Notes under the pieces: model-generated
What the model saw: only the letters and a program-made list of their open reading frames with translations
Told to the model about the DNA's origin: nothing
Database searches by the model: none
Part shown: one piece after another, positions 28,846 through 40,719 of the stretch
Numbering within the stretch: the first letter of the stretch is position 1
Layout of the letters: the number at the start of each line of letters is the position of its first letter
Made by a program: the position numbers and the translations under genes
Source of the DNA: Loxodes magnus
Taxonomy: Eukaryota; Ciliophora; Karyorelictea; Loxodida; Loxodidae
Length of the DNA: 64,000 bases
Reading direction: 5' to 3'
Assembly (NCBI GenBank): GCA_946699065.1
Contig: CAMPDV010000007.1
Span: forward strand, 496,001 to 560,000

Positions 28846-31321
28846 TTTAATGAATATTATAAAATAATTTTTTAACTATTAATCTCCTAAATTATTTAAA
28901 CCCTCAACATATGTTTAAATCTTCTATTTTTAATTAATTTTTTATAGCGAAAAACTTTAAAAAAGTGTATTTACATTTTTTGTTAATTAAAATAAAAATA
29001 TTATAGTAGAAAATTTTAAGGTAATTTATTTAAAAAAAGGAAAAATAATACTTACTTAGAAATTTAACAGGCTTTATCAAATATGTTCTAATTACATTGA
29101 TATCATCTATAAGATTAATAATAAAGGCTAATATTAAAAGAAATTATTAGAAATTTATAAGTAAAATAGATCTAGAATAATTAATGGAATAGTCATTTAT
29201 TAGTTTATGTTTATGTAGTTTTGCTTCTTTTATGATAAGTTCTTAAATAAATTTCTTAAGATTATCTTTTCTTTTAATATGTAGTTTGTGAGATAAATAG
29301 GAGAAATATGCTTATAATTTAATAATTTGAAGTTATAATTAAGAAATTAATAATTTTAAGGAATAAGGAAATATTCCTATATTTTAAAGTTGATTCATAA
29401 ATTAAGTTTAATTTAAGTTAATTACATTTACAATTTATAGAGGCCAAGGGGAGCTTTTTTGAATAACTTTGATTTATGAAAATATATTATATTTTATAAT
29501 TAAAATTAAAGGAATTATTCTAAGTTTAATTTCTATGCTACTTAGTTTCTATAAAATAGTTAATTGATTATTAAAGTATTAATTAAAAGAAAAACTTTTA
29601 AATTTGTAGGAAATAATAAATAGATTTAAATAAATAAAATCATTTAGTTTATCTTTTTACTTAATTAGTGGTCTGCTATTATCAATATAATTTAATTCTA
29701 TCACTTTTCTTCTTTTACTTTTTTCGATTTATAAGTTTATTTACTACTCAACTATTATTTTTTATATTAATTTATTAATTTTGTAAGAGAAATAACTAAT
29801 TTTAACCCTATCCAAAAGATAATAAATTTTACATATAAGCAAAACATTTCGAGTAAAATACACTAAGCAATATAAAGATAACTTATAAAATAATAAAAAG
29901 ATAACCAGTTGGAAGTAAAGATCTTAATTCTTTTATAAACTTAATAATCTTCTTAGTGGTAATATTAAAATGATTATGATGATATCTAAATATATATACA
30001 AATATTAAAATAAAATACACCTATTAATGTTAAATCTAATTATATTAAGATTATATCAAATATAAACGCATTTTTATTTTAATTATAAGTAACTATATTA
30101 AAATTAATTAATAAATTGCATTAATTATATTAAAAGTTATTAGTATACTAATTAGTATATTAATTAGTATATTAATTAGTATATTAACTAGTATATTAAT
30201 CATTAATAAAATCGCATATTAATTTTAAAAATATTTACTTTATTTAAGTTTCATAATTAAAGGATTTTATGTTAACTTTCTAATAAATTGGTTTATAAAA
30301 GGCTATAAGAAAATCTGAAGCTTAAATTAAATATAAAATAATAAGGATTATATTATAATATTAAACTAATAAACTACTATTATATAGTTTAATTATATTT
30401 TTTAATAGTCTTAGACAATACTACTATCAGTATAGATAATTAAATTTAATCTAGATTAATATAGCACTATTTTCATTAATTAAGCTTAAATTTATAAACT
30501 CATTATAATAATAAACAGTTTAATTTAAGAATATTTAATTAGTTCAAAAATATAAATTGCTTTATTTTATATTTCTTAGTTTATAAATAAATGAAATAAG
30601 CTTAATATTAAATTTAATATATGCCTAATATTTAATAGCTAGTTTTTACTTAGATATAAGCAATACCTTAATATATTATTATAATGGTATTAGATTTTTT
30701 TATTTTGTATAATTTATAAATAATTAAATTAAATTAATTCCACTATTTTACAAACTGCTGTCTTTTAAATTTCAATAAAATAAAGTTAAAAGCCTAGTAA
30801 ATATAATAATAATTAAATATAATTTTATAAGCTGAAGCTAATTTTAAAGTTAATTAGAAGCCTTCATTGAATATAAATATAAGATCTCTTAAATAATGAA
30901 AACAGCAATCCAGTTTATAAGCATTAGGTTAATAGAATAATTATAAGGAATATTTACCTTTAAAACATTAAGTTTAGCTTTTATTTAAAATCTAAACATT
31001 ACTAACACTAGCTACACTGTACAATTCATTTTTAGTTGCATTAGCTGCAAATAAAGCATACCAAATAAAATAAAAAGGAATTCTATAATAAAACTAATGC
31101 AATCTTTTAAATGTTAAATTATAAAATAAAGTAAATGGGTAGCAAATTATTAAGGCAAAGAGAAGACTTACTTAAAGTTAATTAAACTAAGATATTAACA
31201 ATAATCTTTAAATTAAATTAAGGAATTATGAAGATATTTTAATTAAACTTTATGCTTATGGGCTAAGATTTATTGTCATTTATTAACAATTAAAATAAAG
31301 CTTTTAATTATTTTATAATTT
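28846..31321. other. AT-rich spacer between divergent FW genes
   Basis: Presumably contains both promoters, but no element is recognisable. A short tandem repeat lies at 30139-30200. Confidence 0.45.
30139..30200. repeat. Short AT-only tandem repeat
   Basis: Four to five units of about 15 bp with consensus ATTAGTATATTAATT, almost perfect apart from one C and the edges. Confidence 0.8.
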
Positions 31322-32639
31322 ATGGATCTAATGACGTAAAGTTATTAAGATCTAACTCGATCCTAAATTGAAAGCTCGTTATAGAAATTCTAGGAAAGAT
31401 TAGACTTAATAAAAATAAATAAAGATTAAGAATAATAAAATGAAAACAAATAACTTAACTAGATAGAAACAGAAACATATAATTTAAACGGAATCAACTT
31501 TAAGGAAATTATTACTTGATAAATCAAAAGCTAGATTTAAAATCCTAATTTATAATAGTTATCTGCTTAAGTCTTAGTAAAGCAAATTTAGGATTTGAAT
31601 CAAAAAAATATTCAATTACAACAGCTTAAACAAACTTGGGATTAATAAATAAAATAATAAGAAATTGAATAATTAAAAATGTATAGTTAACAATATAAAG
31701 TAAGTCATTATTCAGGGAAGGCTTGAATGAATTTAAAGCAAATAATAAGTTTATAGAGGATAAAAAGTAGAATTAGAATTGTAAGTTTATTATTTTAGTA
31801 AAATCACAAATTTAGGAGAAATTGCATTAGCACCAAATTTAATTAGTATTTACTAGAAAGAAAGTTAAACTTTTCATCGATTTAATGAAGTTTTAAATAA
31901 AAATTAGTCGCAGATAATTAAAATTCAAATAGATTTAACGTAACACAATAACGATTAATACATTCAAACATTCTCACTTTAACTAAAAGAACAAACAATT
32001 ATTTCAGACGAGTGCGCTATATATTTAGATACTTTACCTTTACCTAAAGTTGCTATCAAATAATTTCTTGACTGGCAAGAGCATTTTGCAGAGGAAAAAG
32101 TTATTATCAAATGAGAAGTTAAAAACACTGGAAAATAACCCTGACCTTAAAATACAAATCTAGTAAGTTTAGATAATTTTACAAAACCAATTTTTGTTGG
32201 AATTATGCAAATAAATTAAATATCCCTTATTATTTGCGAAATCATAACAGAATGAAATAATGGAAAATATTCTCATTAATGGTAACTTCAAGTAGATAAT
32301 ATTTTTTTTGGAGATATTTTGACTTATAGCTACAACATCAATAATCCGTTCAAGGATTAAAATGATCCATTGAGAATCGAGTGATAATATTTCTTAAACA
32401 GTTTAAATGAAATTTAGAGAGAGTAAGTAAAAAGACTTAAAAAGAGAAAAGATATTGAATACTTTTAGAAATTTGCGAAAGATGGATGAGCTAAACATTT
32501 AGGATATGAAGCATTAGTGGAAGCTATTATGCTTTAGAATGGGAGTTCTAAATATGAAGATTATGAAAATACCTTAAAAAAATCTGCTAAGGATAAAGGT
32601 TTATCTACATCACCAAGTGAAAAATGCAATATTTTTTGA
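31322..32639 (+). CDS. FW (NBR1-like) domain protein with CaaX box
   Basis: 427 aa from ATG 31322 (a second in-frame ATG lies 9 nt downstream) to TGA 32637-32639, with introns of 16 and 18 nt. Residues 1-125 are Gln-rich coiled coil. Next comes an FW-like domain (LEWIQSKQQVYRGQ...ITNLGEIAL...ISIYQKE), then an FW domain at about 238-331: VIIKWEVKNTGKQPWPQN, ITEWNNGKYSHQWQLQVD, FGDILTYSYNINNPF. The tail (FQKFAKDGWAKHLGYEALVE) matches the 27.5-kb and 40.7-kb paralogs, and the protein ends EKCNIF before TGA. The Trp of KWEV, the first Trp of PWP and the Trp of TEWN are all TGA. No RING or known N-terminal domain. Confidence 0.9.
31700..31715 (+). other. 16-nt intron, coil/FW boundary
   Basis: GTAAGTCATTATTCAG; positional homologue of introns in three paralogs. 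Confidence 0.85.
31781..31798 (+). other. 18-nt intron inside first FW-like domain
   Basis: GTAAGTTTATTATTTTAG. Its length is a multiple of three, so the frame stays open either way. Comparison with paralogs carrying 17- and 19-nt versions at the same place shows that it is spliced. Confidence 0.8.
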
Positions 32640-32980
32640 GTTCCGCTCATCTATCAAAAACTAAATTTAAAAAGGAAATTATCTATATTTATTTTTTATT
32701 TTTATTATGAAGATATTTTATTTTAAACCATTTTTAATTTAATTTTAAATATACATAATTTAATTTTACTTATAGAAAAATATATTAGAAAATAAATTAA
32801 AGATTTCTTATTTTAGTTAAAATTTAAGAAAAATATAATAATATTAATAAAAAATGTAAAAATTTAGATATCAATATGAATAATATATTTATGAATTAAA
32901 GTAACATGATTTATAAATTAATGTGATATCACCATTCTTAGTATTATCAAGATTAAAAGTTAAATAATAAATAAAAATGA

Positions 32981-33748
32981 TTATAGAGAGCGTAGCACCT
33001 CGTTGACGCGCAGCTCTTTCAGTATTAATATTTAATATTAAAAAGTGTTCTCATGCTTCTTGATTTCATTCTACTTGTCCAATGGTTCACTTCAGCTTCT
33101 CCAAATGGGAAACCTTCCTATTAGAAATTATTCTTAAATCTTGAATCAAATGCTTCAGTCTTCTTGAATAAGGTCCAAATAAGAATTAGTAATTATTAGT
33201 TTGCAGGTCTGTCAGTCAAACTTTCATACTACTAAAGAGAACCCTCAGGCAAGTTAGGCTTATCTCTTCTGAGCTTGTCCACCCTTTCCCATGGTGGCAT
33301 CTAGTGCGAGATTACTCGCAATGCAGTATACACTGCACCAGATAACCTACTAGTTTTTCTGACGTGGCCAACATCCATTTTATATTTTTTAATTCTTCTC
33401 CATTATTTTTAATTAAAAATTCAATTTCCTTCTAATTCTTGTGTCTTATAATTCTGTCCGAAGGTTTGAGTGAGATGATGATAGAGGAGTTCTAATCTTA
33501 CAATAAATATTACAGCTGATTTAAGTCCTTCTAAATTTAAGAGTTAAAATTTGTTTTATTTTGACTATTGAAGGTCTTTCCGTTCCAGGGTTTCTACAAT
33601 CAGCTAAAGCAGAGGAAGATATAGTCAATTATGGATATTTAATTTTCTCCATCTCTGGTTTTGCTATTCTTTTCTTCACCACTTGAATAATGGCCTCAGA
33701 TCCTGTGGAGGTTCCGTCTGCTAAAATTTGTAAATCTTCATTTTTCAA
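32981..33748 (-). mobile_element. Dispersed repeat carrying a ~119-aa ORF (best copy)
   Basis: The most intact copy of a family also at 3966, 46070 and 47490. From ATG 33378 the frame runs 119 residues to TGA 33019-33021: starts MDVGHVRKTSRLSGAVYTAL, then MPPWERVDKLRRDKPNLPEG, YESLTDRPA and ends RSMRTLFNIKYQY. It finishes with the terminal motif whose reverse complement reads GGTGCTACGCTCTCTATAATC. Upstream (33380-33748) another frame contains ILADGTSTGSEAII, similar to the 3' end of the Alba-like ORF copy B (ILADGKKLTEVASKM). I infer a mobile element that combines both ORFs. No transposase or reverse transcriptase motif is seen. Confidence 0.55.
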
Positions 33749-35194
33749 TTATATAATAATTGAAATAAAGCAAATAATCTTTAAAATAATTTTTATTTTA
33801 TGAATTTTTATCTTATTGAAGTTTCTTAGGTGAATATAAAACTTGCTTCTTAACTGCAAGCTTAAATTTGATTAGTAAAAATTTGAAAGAAAAATTAATT
33901 GAAATATATAAATTATTTAAAAATAAGAAATAATATTTATTTAAGCAAAACGTATCAAAGAAATGAAATTTAAAATTTAAATTAAAATGATAAATATAAT
34001 TTGAAAGTCTATCATTTTATTTGTCTCTATTTATTTATATAATTAAAATCTAAATGAACCACCAAAGTTTTTTCTAATTTTTATTTTTATTATATAATCT
34101 TTACTTAGATCTTATCTATAGATTGCAAGCTCAGAAATAAATTTAATTTTTACGCTTTTCTGCTTTTTATTCGATATATAATTTTATCTAAAGATCTTAA
34201 ATTTAATTAATAAAGTTTCCAATTTGACTAAAATAAAGTATAACTTAGAAGCAAAAATTAAGTTAATTGTAATTTTATAATAATAATTATTATTTATTTC
34301 ATTATAAAAGCAACATTTAAATAATAATAAAATCATCCTTTATCTAAATCTCAAGTAAAACTAAGACAATCCAAATTAAATCTCAAATAAAGATTAAAAA
34401 TTTATTTTCCTTTATGTTTATAAGAAGAGCAAAGCTTTAAATATCTTCTTCATATAAGTTGAGTAAAAGTTAAAAATTGTTTGAATCTTTTTTATAAAAA
34501 AAGTTTTTTAAAAGCACGCTAATTTATAGATATCAAAATAAAAGGGACACTACAATTTTTTAATTTAATAAATCATAATATTTTGATGAAAAGAAAATTA
34601 ATACAGAAATTTTCTGAATAAAATGCTTAATTTTTATATCATAATTATAAAAATAATATTATTTTTATTTTTTATCATTTATATTATTTATTTTTATAAG
34701 ATAAGTTTTTACAAAAATAAAAAACATAAAACTATTAAATTAAAAATGTGAATTTATAGTAAAGATAAAAAATTAAATAAATAAAATATAGTTAAATAAT
34801 AATTAATTTTGTATTCTAAATATTTTTACTTTCTTAGAATCATTATTTAGAATTTTCCAGTTCATTTATTCTAAAATGCCGCATAATGGAAGATGTATTT
34901 AATTTTTATATAAAAAAAGAAGAGAAAAATTTTGCGATCTTAAAATACTTTTCTTCATTTCTTGGTTAAAAATGAAAATATTCTCAGTTTAGTTTATTTT
35001 AGCTTTATAGTTTAAAATTTCCGTAAGAATAATTGGAAGTATTTTTAGTTTTAATTTACTCTTTTTTTTAAGAAGAATAAATAAAAAATTCTTTCAGGTC
35101 TAAAAATTTTTAATTTACAAACCCCAAAAAGCTAGATCTTAATAAAAAATAATAGAAATAAATATGGAAGACTAAAAGAAGATGCTCACTTAAC
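33749..35194. other. AT-rich stretch, nothing recognised
   Basis: No conserved frame, RNA or repeat. Confidence 0.4.
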
Positions 35195-36062
35195 ATGTCA
35201 AAAACAGAGAAGAAAATAGAAGAAGCTTATCAAACTACAACCATGTCCTAGTAAAAGGCAGTTTTCAAAACTTGCTTCAACCGCCCTATACTTAACTAGA
35301 CGCCCTCCGACCGCTGAAAATCCTAAGAATAAAAAATATCTGAGGCCAGTGAATTCTAAAAGGTAAAGTCTGAGTAGCTAGAACAATTTGAAGTAGTAGC
35401 AATGATAATAACCAAATTTAGCCAGGAGGTGAATAGATTCACTGTTCAAACTGATTACAATATGAAACATATACCTCAACGGACTGGCTCCAAACAAGAA
35501 ATTCCAGGCCCGCTTTGAAAAGGAAGTCCAGAGACTTAGAGATGAAGTGAAAGACTTTAAGAAACATCTAACGGAAAATCTCGAGAAGTCTGACAAAGTT
35601 TAAGAACAGCAGTAGCAGCAAGTAATAGCTCCTGAAATGATGGAACTAGAAGAAAATGGCATTCCTTACCTAAAACTCTCCTTCCGCAAAACACCAATAA
35701 ATAAAAATTTAGAAATAATGCTAACTGCGCGACAGTGCTTGGTACCTCTATAGATAATGCCCAACGTTCATAGAAAAATAAAGGGGTTACTGGAGAATTT
35801 AAACCTATCAGGAGCAGTAAGCGAAAAAGAACACAAAATTTAAGAAGAACGCAAAATCGCCTCTACTGTGATCCAAGTGGAAGAATGTGCAAGAGGAAAA
35901 CTTCACCCTTAGATAGATTTAACATTGTACCAATTGAATACATCTTCATGCGCAACATAGTTAGAAGAGCCACAATACTTTGATTTTTGGAACACACCGA
36001 AAGGAAAACCGAAAACCCGACGAAAAGTAGAAACAGGCACTAAAATTTTTAAACGAATTTCT
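35195..36062 (+). pseudogene. Frameshifted orphan gene in a GC-richer island
   Basis: From ATG 35195 the frame reads MSKTEKKIEEAYQTTTMSQ and continues through FEVVAMIITKFSQEVNRFTV to about 35460. Protein character then moves to another frame (GLAPNKKFQARFEKEVQRL, a coiled coil; later GIPYLKLSFRKTPINKNLEI and FDFWNTPKGKPKTRRKVETG). A loss of two bases (or one extra base) near TGAAACATATACC would explain the switch. The end is about 36045-36062. Base composition is much richer in GC than the flanks. The order coiled coil, globular part and basic tail is reminiscent of element-encoded nucleic-acid-binding proteins, but no domain is recognised. Confidence 0.5.
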
Positions 36063-36317
36063 CATTATTCATTAATTTAATTAAATAAATGGTTATCAAA
36101 TAATTTTATTTTAAAAACAATTAGTTAATTTAATTCTTATTTAGGAGGATAATTTAATAGGCTGAGTATTTATTTTTATATGGAATTTATTTATACAAAT
36201 GCGCTTTTAACATTGAGATATTAAAATTAACATAATAAACTATTTAAATTATATTTATAAAGATATTTAAAAACCTTTTTAACTCTAAATAAATTTAATT
36301 TACTATTTATATAAAAA

Positions 36318-36845
36318 TGGAGGTGTTCAAAATCAGGCTGTATTTCTCAATTCTCAGAAATATAAATTAAAAAGTTAAGCTTCACAAACTGCAATTTGAG
36401 GAAAAAAGAAAGCTCGAAAAATAAAAAAACTGCTAATTAAATTCAAGACTTTTACACTAAAATCTTTTACTAGATTACTAGTAAAGCAAAATTTAAACTA
36501 AACTTATATTAATATCCCTAATCTTAATCTGCTCTAAGAGATTTTATGGACATAAAACCTGCAATATAAATAGTAGCAAAGAACGAAAGAAATTTAAGAG
36601 ATTCTAGTACTACAGAAAAAAGACAAACCAAACAAGGAACTGCAGTTTTTTAAAAAATATAAAAAACTATAAAATTGGATTTAGTCTTTTACATAGAGAT
36701 TAATGGGAAAAAGTTGAAAATTTTAAAGAATAAAGTAAATTTAAAGCTTGCAAATAATATTATTATGATAGATGTAAATGAAAAACATGAAAGATTCAAA
36801 TTTGAGAAATTGATTGGCGAAAAAGTATATAGAAGAAGATAAAGA
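36318..36845 (+). CDS. Possible orphan ORF
   Basis: A plus-strand frame over this stretch has protein-like content, best seen in LDLVFYIEINGKKLKILKN and IIMIDVNEKHERFKFEKLIG, with an internal ATG at about 36545 (MDIKPAIQIVAKNERN). The start and end are not defined, and AAA-rich sequence can mimic Lys-rich coding, so support is weak. Confidence 0.3.
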
Positions 36846-37165
36846 AGGGAAATAAGGTATCAAGTGTCTTTAGCAAGAACATACAATTTTTGGAAAATAT
36901 TAAAGATAAAAAGTTCTTAAGCATAATATTTAAAAATAGCTAATCTATTCGAAGTGAATTTAATAAATTATTATTACAGTTATTATCTAATCATAAAAAT
37001 TTCAATATAATTAATCTTTTTAAATTAAATATATAAATTATATAATTTAAAAGATGCTATATAATATATTTTTATATCTTTGCCGTTCCAATTTAGATTA
37101 AAATTATTCATTGTTTTTTACATTTTAATATAAAAAATATGTAAGGGGTAAAATAAAAATTTTCG

Positions 37166-37639
37166 CGGCACCAAAAAGGCAGGAGTTAACGACATCCAAG
37201 AAAGACTAATTCTAGGAAAAGGTAACCAAAAAAATCTGCTTAAAATCGAATCTCACTTCTGAAGAAAAGCTTAGGGAATAGGCAAAATTATTATACACTC
37301 GGAAGTCTCGAATCTCACCACAGAGCAGTAAATAAGCCATGATTAGTTTATAAAAGTGGCACTAACCTCCAGGAAGAGATAATAAAGCTGAAGAAAGATA
37401 ATAAGAGATTGATGGAAAAATTTAAATTGCAGAGGAAATAGAAACGAGACACATGACCTAGGAAGAGACCTAACGCATTTTGAAATATAACACAAGACCA
37501 GAACACTTAATCATAACACTAACAATAGAAGCAGAAAGAACTGGTCAGCTAAATATAAAAATAGAAGATAACCAGCAACAATTGCAGTATTAAACGAACC
37601 TACAAGAATAAGGAAATGAACTCCTCTTAAATCATCTTT
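37166..37639 (+). pseudogene. Zinc-knuckle gag-like family, truncated copy
   Basis: Starts with the same conserved segment (CGCG.....AAAA.G.AGGAGTTAAC.ACATCC) as the copy at 52594 and follows it through the coiled-coil block (recognisable by ILKYNTRPEHLI and LTIEAERTGQLN). It breaks off before the zinc knuckle. It abuts the inverted Alba-like copy B at about 37640, so the truncation may be an insertion or recombination junction. Confidence 0.6.
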
Positions 37640-38606
37640 ACTATCATTTTACTTGCTACTTCCGTTAACTTTTTCCCGTCTGCTAAAATTGTTCTTACTT
37701 ATATTTCATCAAGTCCTGTTGCTTTTCATTTCGCCAATTAGTTAAAAAAAAGTTAAAGTTAAAAAGCTTTGTTAAAGCCTTAGTAGACAGCCATCTGACC
37801 TATTCTATCACCTTGTCTCCATTAGTTTGTCATGAGATCCTTCTAGGCTTAGTTAGGCGGTATAGAACTTAATTAGTGCACCATCCTTTAATATTCTGAA
37901 TAGCTTTAGTCATGCATGTAGCGTTCCTAATTATTTCTCCAAGGATTAAGATTTGAATTAAAGAATTTTTTTCTATCAATTTTTCCGCTTTATGTTGTAT
38001 ATATCCTAAATAGTTTTCTAAAAATATCTTCTTTATTCTTTCTTTAAATTTCGCTTCGCTAGTAACAGTATTTTCATTGGTGTTATTTATTGCATACGTA
38101 ACATTTTATTATTCTTTTAAACTATTATTCCTTTAGCACTTATTTAATTTAGATTTACTAGTTATTTTAAATTAATATTTACTGTTTATTTTAATTTGAG
38201 GTTCCATTTTCTATTTCCATAGTATCTGATTAATTCTGTTAAAACGAAAATGGCGTAACCTGAATTTATTATTAAATTTAAAGAATTCTTTGTTCCAGTT
38301 TGTCTTCTAATTCTTATGATTATTAATATTGTTTCTCAAGTAAAGACGTTATTAGTTTTTCTAATTTTTCTACTTTATCAGTGAGGTATCTATTTTGAAC
38401 ATAAACTCTTTTAAGGGCTTAGATAATATTTCTATTTGAGTTTGTGTCTGAAGTTTTTTTAGTTCTGGATTTCCAAGTGGTTAATGTTCGTCATATCAAT
38501 CATATTTCTCACTTTCACTCATTGCAATTATTTCGCTTTTTTATTTTTTAGAGAATTTTCCTGTTTAAATGTTTTGTTCAAAGTTCTGTTATTTCTTAGA
38601 AGCCAT
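37640..38606 (-). pseudogene. Dispersed Alba-like ORF, copy B
   Basis: Inverted counterpart of the copy at 3093-3965. From ATG 38606 it has the same start (ATG-GCT-TCT-AAG-AAA) and the same best-conserved block (IFLENYLGYIQHKAEKLIEK, QILILGEIIRNATC, KAIQNIKGWCTN). It extends beyond copy A into a further segment (LDEIQVRTILADGKKLTEVA) that would supply the last strand and helix of an Alba-like domain. A one-base difference from copy A close to the start shifts the frame, so the N-terminal part is not reliable in at least one of the two. Confidence 0.45.
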
Positions 38607-38877
38607 TTTATGTATAATAATAAAAGTTTTAATATTAATTTATTTATAGAGTCAATTAATAATTTTTTATGTAAGTTATATGAATGAAACTCATTATAAT
38701 ATCCTCCTTTTCTCAAATAATAAAGTGCATTGCTTTATTTCAGGCTTTTTATTATTGCTATTCTTAGGTATTTAATAATTCCTAAATTTATTCAACTATA
38801 GTTCGTCTAATTTTTGCATAATTTATCTTATTATCTAAAATAATTTTAAAAGCTTTAATATCTTAGTTTATAAATTT

Positions 38878-39846
38878 TTAAATATTTCTCAATAGTTTCT
38901 TTAACTTCTTTATGAAGATAATAATGATTCTGACCTTTGTATTGAAAGTTTGTTCTTCTATGATAATAATTTTCTTCAAATTACATCTTCTTAGGTTTTT
39001 CATAATAATAATTAATTATAGTGGATCTAATATTATTTTGTTAGTCACTTTTAAATTCAGGTTTTTTTGTAGATCTTTTGCTGCTTCTTTTGAAGTTTTA
39101 AAAATATTTCTTCGTTTTCTTCATTCCAATCTTATTCTTGATTTGAATTTCGGCCCTCTTCTTGCTCTTTTTGATTATAACGTGTCCTTTAGTTCCTTTA
39201 AACACTTTTTTCAATAGTGTTGTTATATTTGCCTCCATTATGATTAGTTTAATTCCAGTCCTTGATATAGTTTCTTCTATAGATTTTACCTTTTCTTGAG
39301 TAATATATTTAGCTCAGATTGGTCCATTGCTTTTTTCCCTCTATTCTTTGTTTTTATTTGAGCTATTAGCAGTGTCTTATGAGGTATCTTTCTTTTTGCA
39401 GAATCAACATCTTAATATATTTCTCCGATTATAGGTATAAATTAGTTTTTGGTCTTTCTCAATGTCCTTAGGATTTTAATTGATTTAGTTTTATTTAACT
39501 ATAGGTTATATCTATAATACATACTAGTTGATTCTCTATTCTATTTGTTTAATAAGAAATTTGCCTATTCTTCTTCCGACTTGCGACTAAGTTCCTTTTT
39601 TATCTAATAATTTTCTTGTTTAATCTTCACAGCTGTTTATAGCAAGATCTTAATATTTTCGTATAATTTAGGACTTTAGATTATAATCTAATTCTATAAG
39701 AACAGTTGCTATATCTTTTTTAGTAGTTCTTAGATATATTGTCTTATTTTTGGAAATAGAGGTTTAATGCCCTTTATATTATATACTATTTCCTTGGCTT
39801 TTTATAGAATTTATAATTTTTTATATTTTCCTCTTATCACGAGCAT
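38878..39846 (-). CDS. Hypothetical Lys/Gln-rich protein
   Basis: From ATG 39846 one frame gives about 322 residues to TAA 38878-38880. It is basic (KSEEEQANFLLNKQNRES, KRKIPHKTLLIAQIKTKNRG) with one Trp/His/Cys-bearing helix pair (SQWRQIQQHYWKKCLKELKD). No domain is recognised. It lies just upstream of Alba-like copy B on the same strand and may be another ORF of that element or an unrelated gene. The choice of stop is uncertain. Confidence 0.35.
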
Positions 39847-40719
39847 TAAATTAACAAAATGAGTTATAACAGTTTTTCTTGGAGAATCAAGACCTAAATT
39901 TAAATAATCTAAGTAAATGAAAAATTAAAACCGTTTTATGAATTGCAATTAAGATACAATAAGAGAATAACAAAAACTATATTAAAATATAAATTCTGCA
40001 ATATGAAAGAATATCTGGTAAGAACATGCTAATAGCTTAACAAAATTTAAATAACACAAGATAAATATAATTTGCAGCAAACTAAAATAGATATGATGCT
40101 AACGAGAAGTAATTTTTAAAGAAGAAAATTTATTAAGGATTTAAACAAATAAAGGAAGCTAATCATATAATAAAGCAGAAAATAATAGAAGGAAATACAG
40201 AACGCAAAATCATAAAAGAATATTAACAGAAAAATTAAAGGGAAAGAATAAGTAAAAATATTTAAACAATTTGTAACAAGGAATATTTAATAAAAAAATA
40301 AGTTTAGACATAAATAAATTCACAATAATCCTATTAAAAAAAGTTAATCTATTATTGATATAATATATTTCCTTTATTTTTAGTGCAAAACAATTTTAGA
40401 AATATTTTTCATTGTGCTGAAGCTTTAAATAAAATAAGAACAATTTAAAATAAAAATTTTATTAAAACTTCTATTTGACTTTGTTTTATTTTGGATATAC
40501 TTTTACTTAAAATACTTAGAACAAATAAATAAAAAATAGATTAAATAGTTTATAAAGTAAGTATCATTAGTAATTTGAGTTAGATTATTACATTATTATA
40601 TTATTATATTTAGAAATAAAATTTCTTATAAAATAATATTTAAGAATTATGTTAGATGTTTATACTTATTTCTATTGTAATATTTGTTAAATAGTTTATT
40701 TTTCACTTTATAACTAAAA
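39847..40719. other. AT-rich stretch, nothing recognised
   Basis: Lies upstream of the double-RING gene; presumably includes its promoter. Confidence 0.4.

Noticed and set aside
27551-32639. A shared bidirectional promoter between the two divergent FW genes
   Set aside because: They are 2.5 kb apart, with no recognisable element between them.
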